Of a DNA stretch of 64,000 nucleotides, positions 1 through 8,297 are shown piece by piece; positions within the stretch are counted from its first letter, which is position 1, and each line of letters opens with the position of its first letter. The translations under genes were made by a program, and so were the position numbers. The notes under the pieces are model-generated. The model was not told where the DNA came from, did not search any database, and saw only the letters and a program-made list of their open reading frames with translations. The stretch comes from Cryomorpha sp963836915 (GTDB lineage Bacteria; Bacteroidota; Bacteroidia; Flavobacteriales_D; Cryomorphaceae). Where the stretch lies: positions 868,001-932,000 of the forward strand of contig CAWILH010000002.1 in assembly GCA_963836915.1 (NCBI GenBank), written 5' to 3'.

Positions 1-5
1 AACCT

Positions 6-806
6 ATGAAACAATTTTCCCTAATTCTTACGCTTACTCTATTGATCCCCACCCTAGGTGCTTTTGCACAGGAATTGGAGAAAGAACCCGTCTACCGCGC
101 GGGTAAATTTTACAATTCGCAAGAAATGGAGATTATCTTTTCGTTTGCCAGTATTGACTATGACAGCGTGAGTGTAGATCAAAATATGAGATTTACACCG
201 GTCTTAAATTTGGCTGGACATATCAATTACGATGTTAGCAAGAATCTCGGGTTTTCGGCAGGACTTGCCATCAGGAATGTAGGCTTCATTGCCAAATATC
301 CCGATGCGGAAAACGATCTTAAAATAAAATACCGCACCTATAATTTAGGATTGCCCATCGGATTTAAAATTGGGAACCTAAACCAGAACAGGCCTTTCTT
401 CCTTTTTGGGGGCTACGAAGTAGAGATGCCCTTTCATTATAAGCAGAAACGGTTTGAAAATGGCGACAAGAAAGAAAAGATCACAGGTTGGTTTAGCGAT
501 AGAACGGAGCTCTTTACACAATCGGTATTTGCAGGAGTGCAGCTGCCAGGCGGTATGGCATTGAAGGTCAAATATTATTTGGACAGTTTCTTCAATCAGG
601 ATTATAAAGAATTTAGGGAAGTAGAAGGTACAGGACCTGTCGAAGTGCAGCCATTCCAAGGTTTTCAAGCCAATGTTTTTTACCTGTCTATCAATTGGTT
701 TCCTTTCAAAGATTCGAAATTATACCTTGAGAATCTTAGAACAGTACCCGAGACTTTTACCACTGCTTCGTACCGCGCCAAAAAACGTGGGAATTGGAAG
801 CGATGA
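6..806 (+). CDS. Outer-membrane beta-barrel protein
   Basis: A 266-residue protein with a Sec signal peptide (residues 1-21, cleaved after AFA before QELEKE). The rest has alternating hydrophobic and polar strands with many aromatic residues, for example LGFSAGLAIRNVGF and VFYLSINWFPF. This resembles the small outer-membrane barrels (PorT/OmpW-like beta-barrel domain) common in Bacteroidota. The end is basic (SYRAKKRGNWKR), which is unusual for a final barrel strand, so the last strand is probably the FYLSINWFP segment. The likely location is the outer membrane. The gene stands alone ahead of the aromatic operon. The specific role is unknown. Confidence 0.7.
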   Translation: MKQFSLILTLTLLIPTLGAFAQELEKEPVYRAGKFYNSQEMEIIFSFASIDYDSVSVDQNMRFTPVLNLAGHINYDVSKNLGFSAGLAIRNVGFIAKYPDAENDLKIKYRTYNLGLPIGFKIGNLNQNRPFFLFGGYEVEMPFHYKQKRFENGDKKEKITGWFSDRTELFTQSVFAGVQLPGGMALKVKYYLDSFFNQDYKEFREVEGTGPVEVQPFQGFQANVFYLSINWFPFKDSKLYLENLRTVPETFTTASYRAKKRGNWKR

Positions 807-902
807 GTCAAGGATTAGGCGAACGCCGGTTTTGCTGATAAAACGAATGAACTTTATGCTATGAGATACGGGTTATTATCTCCGATTCTTTCGCCCAATT
901 GT

Positions 903-910
903 TTACTTTG
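903..910 (+). promoter_or_regulatory. Probable -7 element of the aromatic operon
   Basis: TTACTTTG fits the Bacteroidota -7 consensus TAnnTTTG apart from one base. It would place the transcript start near 914-917, just before the leader-peptide ATG at 924. No clear -33 TTTG is seen at the expected distance, so this is a moderate call. It supports the shorter leader peptide (924) over an upstream in-frame ATG at 861. Confidence 0.4.
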
Positions 911-923
911 GCCGCTTATATCC

Positions 924-980
924 ATGAATACGTTGAACCTTCATAATTTCGGTTGGTATTATTTTCAAGATCCCGCTTGA
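924..980 (+). CDS. Aromatic amino-acid leader peptide
   Basis: An 18-codon ORF encoding MNTLNLHNFGWYYFQDPA, ending in TGA just 49 bases before pheA. Codons 9-14 (948-965) read Phe-Gly-Trp-Tyr-Tyr-Phe: five of six consecutive codons specify aromatic amino acids and all three kinds are present. It lies directly before a Rho-independent terminator and a four-gene operon for the common, phenylalanine and tyrosine pathways. That is the arrangement of a transcription-attenuation leader peptide. An in-frame ATG at 861 would give a 39-residue version, but the promoter-like element at 903-910 favours the short form. The codon run and terminator are seen directly; the regulatory role is inferred. Confidence 0.75.
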   Translation: MNTLNLHNFGWYYFQDPA

Positions 981-985
981 AGAAA

Positions 986-1013
986 GGCTATTATTGATTA
1001 TTTAATATAGGCC
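986..1013 (+). promoter_or_regulatory. Antiterminator arm of the attenuator
   Basis: GGCTAT (986-991) can pair with ATA(G)GCC (1007-1013, one bulged G), a 6-bp helix that uses the same GCC that forms the 5' arm of the terminator at 1009-1013. The two structures exclude each other. The leader stop codon ends at 980, so a ribosome terminating there would cover 986-991 and let the terminator form. A ribosome stalled on the aromatic codons about 15-30 bases upstream would leave it free. The pairing is read from sequence by eye; no folding energy was computed. Confidence 0.55.
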
Positions 1014-1029
1014 GTAAAGGCCTTTTTTT
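1009..1029 (+). terminator. Attenuator terminator before pheA
   Basis: AGGCC-GTAAA-GGCCT followed by a run of seven T. The stem is short (5 bp) but is followed by a clean T tract, and it touches the pheA ATG at 1030. A terminator inside the leader of an operon, rather than after one, indicates conditional termination. Confidence 0.7.
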
Positions 1030-1878
1030 ATGCAAACCAAATCGGAGATAAATAAAGAAGAAATAGCCATTCAAGGTTTTGCGGGGTCGTTTCACCATAT
1101 CGCAGCGCGCCATTATTTCGGGTCGAAGTCGCAAGCTATCCTGCCCTGCCATACCTTCAATGATTTGGTGGCGACGGTAAAAGAAAAAGGAAATACGGGA
1201 ATGTTGGCCATTGAGAATGCGCTGGTAGGAAGCATCATGGGCAATTATCAATTATTGAATGATCCCGGAATATCGACCATCGGCGAAGTATACTTGCGGA
1301 TAAGCCAAAACCTGATGGCGCTCCCCGGTACCCGCATCGAAGACTTAAAACGGGTCGAATCCCATCCTATGGCGCTGGCACAATGTGCCGGGTTTTTCGA
1401 AGATTATCCGACCATTAAATTGGTGGAAACCGAAGATACCGCGGGCAGTGCCCAAAAGATACGCGAAGCTGCCAAAGAAAAAACCGGAGCCATAGCCAGC
1501 ACACTCGCCGCCGAGCTGAATCAGCTCCAAATCCTAGCTCCTTCTATCGAAAGCCATAAAGAAAACTTCACGCGATTTCTGGTTATCGCACCGCGCAGAG
1601 ATACCCAAGAAGGTAAGAAGGCTTCCATCTGTTTTTCGCTTCCGCATAAGCCCGGCAGCCTGAGCCATCTCATGTCGGCCATAGCCAAAGAAAATATAGA
1701 TCTTACTAAAATCCAATCTGTTCCGATCATTGGGGAACCTTGGCATTATCGTTTTTTTGTAGATCTCAGATCGGAGATACCCTTCGGGTTTGATCAGCTC
1801 AATGCGCTACTGGAACCGCACACCGATAGCATGCGTATTTTGGGAATCTACGCTCCCGGCAAAAACCACTTGGCGTGA
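1030..1878 (+). CDS. pheA: Prephenate dehydratase
   Basis: Converts prephenate to phenylpyruvate, the committed step to phenylalanine. This is a monofunctional PDT of 282 residues, without a fused chorismate mutase. The catalytic domain spans about 12-190, with the family motif ESHPMALAQC (110-119) and the Thr-Arg-Phe of the active site at 181-183. A C-terminal ACT domain (about 198-275; PHKPGSLSHLMSAI) normally binds phenylalanine for feedback inhibition; the usual ESRP motif is replaced by IQSVP. It is the first gene of the operon. Its ATG follows the terminator T run directly, and its stop overlaps the GTG of the next gene (GTGA), which implies translational coupling. Confidence 0.95.
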   Translation: MQTKSEINKEEIAIQGFAGSFHHIAARHYFGSKSQAILPCHTFNDLVATVKEKGNTGMLAIENALVGSIMGNYQLLNDPGISTIGEVYLRISQNLMALPGTRIEDLKRVESHPMALAQCAGFFEDYPTIKLVETEDTAGSAQKIREAAKEKTGAIASTLAAELNQLQILAPSIESHKENFTRFLVIAPRRDTQEGKKASICFSLPHKPGSLSHLMSAIAKENIDLTKIQSVPIIGEPWHYRFFVDLRSEIPFGFDQLNALLEPHTDSMRILGIYAPGKNHLA

Positions 1879-3035
1879 AAGAATCAGAACGGCTCAGCTC
1901 GGTTTCGGAATACTACTTTGCTGTAAAGTTGCGGGAGATAGCCAGCCGGCAGGCAGCTGGTGAAGACATTATAAATCTGGGTATCGGCAGTCCCGACCTA
2001 CCGCCCCATCCCGATGTGATCTCAACATTGGCAGAAGCCAGTGCCCGCGGCGATACCCACGGCTACCAGAGCTACCGCGGTATACCCGAATTGCGCTCCG
2101 CCCTAGCCCGCTGGTATGGAACCACTTATGGCGTGCAGCTCGACAGCCAAAGCGAGATAATCCCACTTATGGGCTCGAAGGAAGGGATCATGCACATCAG
2201 CATGGCATTCTTGGGGGCTGGCGATGGCGTGCTCATCCCCAATCCCGGATACCCCACCTACCGCGCTGCTGCTCAGATAGCTGGTGCAAGGGTGATGGAG
2301 TACCGCTTTCGCAATGATAATAGTGGTTGGCCTGATTTCGATGCGATCGAAAAGCAAGATCTCACCGAAATAAAGATCATGTGGATCAATTATCCGCACA
2401 TGCCGACGGGCAAAGCCGCGACAATGGCGCTGTTCGAGAGACTCATAGCCTTCGCCAGGAAACATTCCATTTTAATATGCCACGATAATCCGTATAACAC
2501 GATTTTAAATCTGAATGCCATCAGTATTTTCGCAGTGGCTGGCGCAAAAGAAATAGCGCTCGAATTAAATTCGCTCAGCAAAACATTCAACATGGCCGGA
2601 TGGCGGGTGGGCGCCTTGATCGGAAATGCCAACTTGCTCGACTCGGTGATGAAGTTCAAGAGCAATATGGACTCTGGTATGTTTAAACCCATACAGTTGG
2701 CTGCTGCCAAAGCACTTAGCCTTGGGCAGGAGTGGGTGGAAACAATAAATAAAACCTATGCTTTGCGGCAGGATATCGCTTTTGAAATACTCGACACCCT
2801 CGGTTGCACGCACCATCCTGTACAGGCGGGTCTATTTGCCTGGGGCGCGATATCGGGATCAGAAAGCACCGGAGAAGCCCGCTCGGAAGAAATTTTAAAT
2901 AGCGCCAGCGTATTCATCGCGCCCGGACATATATTCGGAAGCGCCGGAGCCGATTTCTTGCGTATCTCGCTCTGCGCCCCCGAAGAGAAGCTGCGCGAAG
3001 CACTCAAACGAATCAAAAGCCAGTTTCGATCATGA
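1875..3035 (+). CDS. PLP-dependent aromatic/aspartate aminotransferase
   Basis: A class I/II fold-type I aminotransferase of 386 residues that starts at a GTG overlapping the pheA stop. The PLP lysine is in SLSKTF (Lys236). Asn172 and the D-x-x-Y of CHDNPY (about 204-207) are the other expected cofactor contacts, and RISLCAP near the end holds the substrate-carboxylate arginine. Given its place between pheA and tyrA, the likely job is transamination of phenylpyruvate and 4-hydroxyphenylpyruvate, or of prephenate, to give phenylalanine and tyrosine. Substrate choice is inferred from context only. Its stop overlaps the tyrA ATG (ATGA). Confidence 0.85.
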   Translation: MKESERLSSVSEYYFAVKLREIASRQAAGEDIINLGIGSPDLPPHPDVISTLAEASARGDTHGYQSYRGIPELRSALARWYGTTYGVQLDSQSEIIPLMGSKEGIMHISMAFLGAGDGVLIPNPGYPTYRAAAQIAGARVMEYRFRNDNSGWPDFDAIEKQDLTEIKIMWINYPHMPTGKAATMALFERLIAFARKHSILICHDNPYNTILNLNAISIFAVAGAKEIALELNSLSKTFNMAGWRVGALIGNANLLDSVMKFKSNMDSGMFKPIQLAAAKALSLGQEWVETINKTYALRQDIAFEILDTLGCTHHPVQAGLFAWGAISGSESTGEARSEEILNSASVFIAPGHIFGSAGADFLRISLCAPEEKLREALKRIKSQFRS

Positions 3036-3865
3036 ATATTCTTGTAATTGGGCTCGGATTGATCGGTGGCTCCTTTGCCTTGGCTTCGCGCCAAAACGGG
3101 CATACCGTAATCGGCGTAGAATCAAATGAACCCAATGCCGCCAAAGCCTTAGAGCTTGGGCTGGTAGCCGAGATCCTATCGCTGGATAATGGGCTGGGCA
3201 GCGCCCACCTGATCGTGCTGGCCACACCGGTAAATGTGATCGAAAGGCTGCTGAAGGAGCTATTGCAAAAGCTCGTGGAAGATCAAATCCTGATAGACCT
3301 TGGCTCTACCAAAAGCTCCATGGCCAGATCGGTAGAAAATCATGCGAACCGATCGCGCTATGTGGCGTGCCATCCCATGGCGGGTACTGAATTTTCAGGG
3401 CCTGCAGCAGCCCTACCCGATCTTTTTAAAAATACTTTTATGGTGATCTGTGACCGCGATAAAAGCGATTCCAAAGCATTGAAAACCGTAGAAGGGCTTT
3501 TTGAGAATTTTGGGATGGAAATCGTTTATTACGATTCTGCCTCGCATGATAGGCATGCGGCTTATATATCGCATGTTTCGCATGTCACGAGCTTCGCCCT
3601 AGCGCTGACGGTGCTGGAGAAGGAGAAAAACGAAGAAGATATATTCCGGCTGGCGGCGGGTGGATTTACCAGCACAGTGCGGCTAGCGAAGAGTAATCCC
3701 CATACTTGGGCGTCCATATTCTTGAAGAACCGTGAAGCCCTGATCGATGTTATCACCGAAAACACCCATCAGCTCGAACTATTTAAGTCGGCCTTGGTAA
3801 ACCAAGACGAGCATGCACTCCTAGCACTTATGCAACGCGCCAATGCCATTAAAAAAATTATTTAA
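3032..3865 (+). CDS. tyrA: Prephenate dehydrogenase
   Basis: NAD(P)-dependent oxidative decarboxylation of prephenate to 4-hydroxyphenylpyruvate. The Rossmann glycine motif GLGLIGGSFA begins at residue 7. The family signature ACHPMAGTEFSG (about residues 114-125) and the active-site His in HPMAG are present, followed by the helical dimerisation domain (SHVSHVTSFALAL). The protein has 277 residues and no ACT domain. The ATG overlaps the preceding stop by 4 bases and the next gene follows after 2 bases, so the whole operon is translationally packed. Confidence 0.93.
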   Translation: MNILVIGLGLIGGSFALASRQNGHTVIGVESNEPNAAKALELGLVAEILSLDNGLGSAHLIVLATPVNVIERLLKELLQKLVEDQILIDLGSTKSSMARSVENHANRSRYVACHPMAGTEFSGPAAALPDLFKNTFMVICDRDKSDSKALKTVEGLFENFGMEIVYYDSASHDRHAAYISHVSHVTSFALALTVLEKEKNEEDIFRLAAGGFTSTVRLAKSNPHTWASIFLKNREALIDVITENTHQLELFKSALVNQDEHALLALMQRANAIKKII

Positions 3866-3867
3866 GT

Positions 3868-4962
3868 ATGACTGAAGAAATGAAGTTCCCACCCTTTTTC
3901 CCTGAGAAAAACAAGCGCGCCTATATGATAGCGGGGCCGTGCAGCGCCGAGACCGAAGCACAGGTATTGGCTACAGCCAAAGGACTAGCCGACAGCGGCA
4001 TAGATATGTTTAGGGCGGGGATCTGGAAGCCCCGCACGCGCCCCAACAGCTTCGAAGGCATAGGTAGGCCGGGCCTCGAATGGCTCCAGACCGTGAAGAA
4101 AGAAACGGGGCTTAAAACCTGCACCGAAGTGGCCAATACCGAGCATGTGGAAGCCTGCCTGCGCGCAGAGATTGACCTATTATGGATCGGCGCGCGCACT
4201 ACCGTAAGCCCCTTTGCAGTGCAAGAGATAGCCGATGCGCTCAAAGGTGCCGACGTGCCGGTGCTGATCAAAAACCCAATTAATCCCGACATAAAACTTT
4301 GGATCGGAGCGATAGAGCGTATCTACGAAAGTGGCATAACCCATATCGGTGTGATCCATCGCGGCTTCAGCGCCTATGGTGCCGATAAGTACCGCAACCA
4401 ACCGCGATGGCAGCTTGCGATTGAGTTAAAACGCCAATTTCCCGATATGATGATGATCTGCGATAGCAGCCACATCTGCGGAAACCGACATATGCTCGAA
4501 CCTGTGGCGCAAAAAGCACTCGACCTGAATTATGACGGGATCATGCTCGAAGTGCATCCCGACCCAGACCGCGCCTGGAGCGATGCCGCACAGCAGGTCA
4601 CCCCTGCGGTATACAAGGATTTAAAAGACCGGTTGGAATTCCGCTCGGCGGGAAGCGATGACCTTGCATTTCTGGAATCGATCGAAAACTTCAGGCATCA
4701 GATCGACGAGATAGATGATGAGATCATGTCGCTCATGGCCAATAGGATGAAGCTGGCCGAAAGTATCGGCGCCTATAAGAAGCGGAAGAATATCTCCATC
4801 CTTCAGACCAAGCGCTGGGGCGACATCTTGGCGAAAAGTATAGAAAAAGGCGGGCGCTTGGGGCTTAGCGAAGAGTTTGTCTCTGCGATGCTCCGGGCGG
4901 TGCACCAAGAGTCCATCAATCGGCAGCATGGGGTGATGCACAAGGATGATTATACCAAATGA
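3868..4962 (+). CDS. Bifunctional DAHP synthase / chorismate mutase
   Basis: A 364-residue fusion. Residues about 15-260 form a type I-beta 3-deoxy-D-arabino-heptulosonate-7-phosphate synthase, with Cys25 in the GPCSAE metal-site motif, KPRTRP (54-59), the phosphate-binding IGARTT (108-112), DSSH (199-202), the glutamate of MLEVH and the Asp of PDPD. Residues about 270-355 form an AroQ chorismate mutase helix bundle (HQIDEIDDEIMSLMANRM). The first enzyme of the shikimate pathway is thus joined to the branch-point enzyme, an arrangement in which the mutase domain usually serves as the regulatory site. It is the last gene of the attenuated operon. Confidence 0.93.
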   Translation: MTEEMKFPPFFPEKNKRAYMIAGPCSAETEAQVLATAKGLADSGIDMFRAGIWKPRTRPNSFEGIGRPGLEWLQTVKKETGLKTCTEVANTEHVEACLRAEIDLLWIGARTTVSPFAVQEIADALKGADVPVLIKNPINPDIKLWIGAIERIYESGITHIGVIHRGFSAYGADKYRNQPRWQLAIELKRQFPDMMMICDSSHICGNRHMLEPVAQKALDLNYDGIMLEVHPDPDRAWSDAAQQVTPAVYKDLKDRLEFRSAGSDDLAFLESIENFRHQIDEIDDEIMSLMANRMKLAESIGAYKKRKNISILQTKRWGDILAKSIEKGGRLGLSEEFVSAMLRAVHQESINRQHGVMHKDDYTK

Positions 4963-5036
4963 GATGTGTGAAGAATGCCGTTTCCATTCCCATGATTTTC
5001 GGCAAAATAATTGCACCTGAATGCAAAATCAAATAA

Positions 5037-5552
5037 TTGAAATTAATTCAACCCCTTCTTTTCTCTTTCGCTTTTTTTGCAACTTCGCTGTGTGCACAGC
5101 GCACTGTGAGCATCGAAGATCCCGACTTATTTTTCTCCTATACATTGCCGGAAGGCTGGAGCAATATAGATGATCCCTATTATCATTATATTCTCTTTTC
5201 AGAAAATGATAGCGTCGGTCCAGACCGTATTGCCATCACCTACTTCGACCGTTACTGTCGAGTTGCGAAGGATTGTTTCGATGGGGAGTATTTCGGCGGA
5301 CTGCGAAATGAATTGGATTCCTTCAAGTCGCTTGCCACCGGAACTGAAAAGGTTGCCGGTCAAAATGCCGATTGGGGGCGGTTCCAATTTAAAGCAGCGG
5401 TCAACGATGCGGCAATGCTCGGATATTTTTATACCTTTCAAAATGGCAATCAGTTTTTCCTTATCACAGCCCAAGCCGAAGCTGGAAAAATGGAAAAGTT
5501 TGAGCCAATGCTACTTAAATGGATCAAAACCTTTGGCGTAAAGCCAAAATAA
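5037..5552 (+). CDS. Secreted protein of unknown function
   Basis: A 171-residue protein that begins at TTG (5037) and has a clear signal peptide (FSFAFFATSLCAQ). The mature part starts with RTVSIEDPDLFFSYTLPEGWSNIDD, resembling small periplasmic PsbP/DUF1795-like proteins with an early YTLPEGW motif, then GYFYTFQNGNQFFLITAQAEAGKMEKFEPMLLKW. That pattern (acidic start, late FEPMLLKWIKTF helix) is typical of such lipocalin-like or Mog1-like folds, but the family is a guess. It sits 15 bases before the next lipoprotein gene, probably in the same transcript. Confidence 0.6.
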   Translation: MKLIQPLLFSFAFFATSLCAQRTVSIEDPDLFFSYTLPEGWSNIDDPYYHYILFSENDSVGPDRIAITYFDRYCRVAKDCFDGEYFGGLRNELDSFKSLATGTEKVAGQNADWGRFQFKAAVNDAAMLGYFYTFQNGNQFFLITAQAEAGKMEKFEPMLLKWIKTFGVKPK

Positions 5553-5566
5553 ACCCATCGAAAACT

Positions 5567-6373
5567 GTGAAAACAACGAGACCGACATATAGATCGACCA
5601 TCAGCATGCTTCTTTTTGGAGCCATCATTCTCATGGGCTGCGGCTGCGCCTTCCATGCAGGCAGCTATGATGGTGCCGCAGAATTGAGCTCTGGCAATTT
5701 CGAGATCGTAGGCTTTGCCGAGGGGAGCGCCGAAGCCACCTACGTATTAGGTCTGGGCGGAAATCAAAGAGAAGCCATCGTTTCGGAAGCCAAAAGGGAT
5801 ATGTACCGCCGCTACCCGCTCAAGAAAGGGCAAGCCTTTGGAAACATCACCGTAAATAGGAAGATTGGGTTTTACATCATTGTATCCAGAGCAAAATATA
5901 CAGTGACTGCCGACATTATACAGTTCGATACGAAGGACAGTTCGGGATTTTATCAGTCCTACTTTGGGCAGGAGTACAAGTCGGGCTTTTTGGAAAAGGA
6001 AAAAGCAGAAGACGGTGATTTCATGCTCAGTAGTCCAGTGTATGGCTCAGTAGTATTGCGCCGAAATTATACCTACCTGCTCATGATCGACAATGAGTTC
6101 TTTGAAACAGGTCTCTTTCAATCGCTTCAAGATGAACGCTTTATATTCAAGATTGGCGATGAAATAACGAAGGAGCTGAGCCGGGATCAGGTCTTTTCCA
6201 TCTCGCCGCGCACCGAGAATATGAAAATCGACTTTCAACGCGGACAAAGAGTAAAAACCTTTACGCTCAACAAGGTTGGCATAATACGTGGCATAGGCGT
6301 GGAGCATGCCCTCGTTGAATTTGAATACAAAAAATTTGAGCGTATCGCTTACTCGAACCTGGTTCTACAATAA
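5567..6373 (+). CDS. Lipoprotein of unknown function
   Basis: I place the start at GTG 5567, just after the previous stop, because it gives a classic lipoprotein signal: KTTRPTYRST, a hydrophobic core MLLFGAIILM, and a lipobox cysteine in MGCGC. The upstream in-frame start at 5519 would overlap the neighbour by 34 bases. The mature protein of about 240 residues begins FHAGSYDGAAELSSGNFEIVG, typical of DUF6567-like Bacteroidota lipoproteins that contain an AEATYVLGLGG segment. A C-terminal half (from about FMLSSPVYGSV) looks like a separate beta-rich domain. The function is unknown. Confidence 0.6.
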   Translation: MKTTRPTYRSTISMLLFGAIILMGCGCAFHAGSYDGAAELSSGNFEIVGFAEGSAEATYVLGLGGNQREAIVSEAKRDMYRRYPLKKGQAFGNITVNRKIGFYIIVSRAKYTVTADIIQFDTKDSSGFYQSYFGQEYKSGFLEKEKAEDGDFMLSSPVYGSVVLRRNYTYLLMIDNEFFETGLFQSLQDERFIFKIGDEITKELSRDQVFSISPRTENMKIDFQRGQRVKTFTLNKVGIIRGIGVEHALVEFEYKKFERIAYSNLVLQ

Positions 6374-6400
6374 GCGTTTAAAGAGTATAACCCAACCATT

Positions 6401-6637
6401 TTGCAGGAAGAATCGAAATCAAAAAAAGTCAAGAATTATTATTGGCTTTTCATCACCATCGGTGCTGCGCTAATCGTGCGGGCCCTTATTATGATCAATG
6501 AGATTGCCGCTCTTCCCAACGGCGAAACCATCGAAAGACCTTGGCATGACTCCATATTCTCTTCATTTGCGTATGCTGGGGTGCTCTTTGTGGTGGCGTA
6601 TTTGTTTTATAGAAGGAATCAATCGCTGAAGCCATAA
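6401..6637 (+). CDS. Small two-helix membrane protein
   Basis: A 78-residue ORF from TTG (6401) with two predicted membrane helices (WLFITIGAALIVRALIMI and IFSSFAYAGVLFVVAYLFY) and a lysine-rich cytoplasmic N terminus. It follows the lipoprotein gene by 27 bases on the same strand. No family is recognised. It is supported by helix pattern and position only. Confidence 0.5.
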   Translation: MQEESKSKKVKNYYWLFITIGAALIVRALIMINEIAALPNGETIERPWHDSIFSSFAYAGVLFVVAYLFYRRNQSLKP

Positions 6638-6682
6638 TACGCAGCACCAGAAGTATCTCAAGGCCATACACAGATATTCGAA

Positions 6683-7384
6683 TCAAACAAGAAGAATAAC
6701 GAAAAGCCCCAATAAGGCCGTCCAAATTAATGTTCCCACGGTCAAGAATACAGCTGCGTGAAAGATTGATCTCAACCAAGATCTTCCAAAAAACGACTTA
6801 TAGGAGTAAATGATGTAGATCGAGGAAGTGACTGTGTAAAAAATCAAAGCAGCATGATACGATATTAAGAAGATGGGAGCACTCGCTAAAAATAATAGAT
6901 TCGTCAAACTGAGAAGCAGGGTTTGATAAACCAGATTTTCAGCATAATTCAATCCTTTTTTATAGTTAAAGAAATAGGTAATACTCGCTGATATTGGAAT
7001 AAAACTCCATAATATAAGGTTGAAATAATCCTGCAGATGAGAAAATGTTCTTTGCAAATTGGCCGAGTCCTTCGAACTGTCAACTGCTGTAAACCCGTCA
7101 ATAAATCCGTCAGTGAAGTCGCTATAATTTATCAAAAGCAATACCGCCGTAGTACTCAAAATCAATACCTTAAACGGAGCTGTGATCTTATACCGGTGGG
7201 TACCGACATACTCCCGCCCCATCTTGCCGGGATTGATAAAAAACATCTTCAATGTATAGATGCCGCCGCGCTCCAGATTAAAAGACTCCAGCGCATTGAC
7301 CAAATAGTTGCGCAGCGTGATACGCTTGATCGTACGGTGCTCAGTGACTTCGATCACTTTGCCGTCTAATTTAAATTCATCCAT
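6683..7384 (-). CDS. DUF3667 family membrane protein
   Basis: A 233-residue integral membrane protein. The soluble N terminus carries the DUF3667 hallmark: a TLRN element followed by FFINPGKMGREYVGTHRYKI (two stretches near residues 48-67), then four or five hydrophobic helices (VLILSTTAVLLLINY, LWSFIPISASITYFF, TLLLSLTNLLFLASAPIF, FYTVTSSIYIIY, FLTVGTLIWTALLGLFVILLV). The family is common in Bacteroidota and has no known function. It is convergent with the gene upstream. Confidence 0.8.
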   Translation of the reverse strand: MDEFKLDGKVIEVTEHRTIKRITLRNYLVNALESFNLERGGIYTLKMFFINPGKMGREYVGTHRYKITAPFKVLILSTTAVLLLINYSDFTDGFIDGFTAVDSSKDSANLQRTFSHLQDYFNLILWSFIPISASITYFFNYKKGLNYAENLVYQTLLLSLTNLLFLASAPIFLISYHAALIFYTVTSSIYIIYSYKSFFGRSWLRSIFHAAVFLTVGTLIWTALLGLFVILLV

Positions 7385-7469
7385 AATCAGAAAATGATCC
7401 CAAATCTAATGATTCAGGTAGACTGCGCCATTGAAAGCAATCTGTAAAAACGCCCCACTCCATTTCACA

Positions 7470-7504
7470 ACGTAAATACATTACGTCCTGCCCCTTCATC
7501 TTTG
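7470..7504 (+). promoter_or_regulatory. Palindromic operator and -7 element before the HIRAN gene
   Basis: ACGTAAATACATTACGT (7470-7486) is a 6-5-6 inverted repeat. Ten bases later comes CATCTTTG (7497-7504), a one-mismatch match to the -7 consensus TAnnTTTG. The palindrome centre would lie near -33, where an activator replacing a weak -33 element, or a repressor, would bind. The same palindrome at the same spacing precedes the IS1595 transposase at 11970-12004. Confidence 0.45.
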
Positions 7505-7520
7505 CCCGAAACAAAATAAG

Positions 7521-7982
7521 ATGGATATAAAAACAAGTTTAAATCGACTTCAGAAATCTCCCTACCGCCTTTCAGGCCGTCGCAATGCACAGCTCTTACC
7601 GAGCTCAAAAGCGCAAGATCGAAAGCCCGCAATGGAGATCGACATAAAACATCTGGCGCTAGACCGCCCGCTCATCGGTGGTCTAGACGCATTTGATTAT
7701 TCCATCGCCCGGCTCACGCTCTATCGCGGTAGCCTGCTAAGGTTGGTACGTGAGACCAATAATCCGAAAGATCCCTATTCCATCGGAATTTGGTATGGAG
7801 CCTGCAAGCTGGGCTACCTTCCCGCCGATACCAATAAAGGCATCGCCAATATTATCGACCGCGGTCTGGAGCTGGAAGCCATCCTGCTTGCCACCCATCC
7901 AGAGACCAAAACTGCCGGCGAGTCGCTCTATATCGAAATCCGCTTTGCGCGAAAGAAGATTCGGCTGATCCATGCATCTTAA
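7521..7982 (+). CDS. HIRAN-domain protein
   Basis: A 153-residue protein. Residues about 55-150 match the HIRAN pattern: the ARLTLYRGSLLRLVRETNNP strand-turn, PYSIGIWYGACKLGYLPADTN, then the helix GIANIIDRGLELEAILLA. HIRAN domains bind 3' DNA ends or damaged DNA in SWI/SNF-type ATPases, and also occur as small stand-alone proteins of unknown role in bacteria. The stop codon TAA lies at the very edge of a MITE-like element (7981), so the original C terminus may have been altered by insertion. The N-terminal 45 residues are low-complexity and basic. Confidence 0.7.
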   Translation: MDIKTSLNRLQKSPYRLSGRRNAQLLPSSKAQDRKPAMEIDIKHLALDRPLIGGLDAFDYSIARLTLYRGSLLRLVRETNNPKDPYSIGIWYGACKLGYLPADTNKGIANIIDRGLELEAILLATHPETKTAGESLYIEIRFARKKIRLIHAS

Positions 7983-8186
7983 ATAGAGTCTGACCATACA
8001 GTCGGGTGGCTGGTTCAGAATATTCCATATCCCATCCGTGCGATCTGCGGTGGCAAGGCACCTGCAGTTCTAAAAATCAAGGAGTCCCGCTCGTGTCGGA
8101 TCACTGTCATTCCGAAATGGCTCGATCCATGATTTGCAAAACAAGTGCAACGCCGATATCGGACTTTATGGACAGGCCTAGAATAG
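7981..8186 (-). mobile_element. MITE-like element, copy 1
   Basis: About 206 bases with no ORF, related to 14214-14370 in the opposite orientation. Shared blocks include the ends (AAATAGAGTCTG and TATGGACAGGC), GGGTGGCTGG, and GTTCTAAAAATCAAGGAGTC. The two ends form imperfect terminal inverted repeats built on G-GTCTGT--ATA-AGT. Copy 1 carries about 50 bases extra in the middle. It begins inside the stop codon of the HIRAN gene. Confidence 0.55.
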
Positions 8187-8297
8187 CTTCAAAGATTAAC
8201 CAGCAAATCCCCTAGGATAGAAAGTGCAAAGCTAGAAGCCGGCATGATGATGCGCTATGAGCCGCTCTTTTTTTTGGCTGACAAGCCGGCGGTGCCC

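Noticed and set aside
861..980. Longer 39-codon version of the aromatic leader peptide
   Set aside because: Its ATG lies upstream of the -7-like element at 903-910. The short form places all aromatic codons after a start just behind the predicted transcript start.
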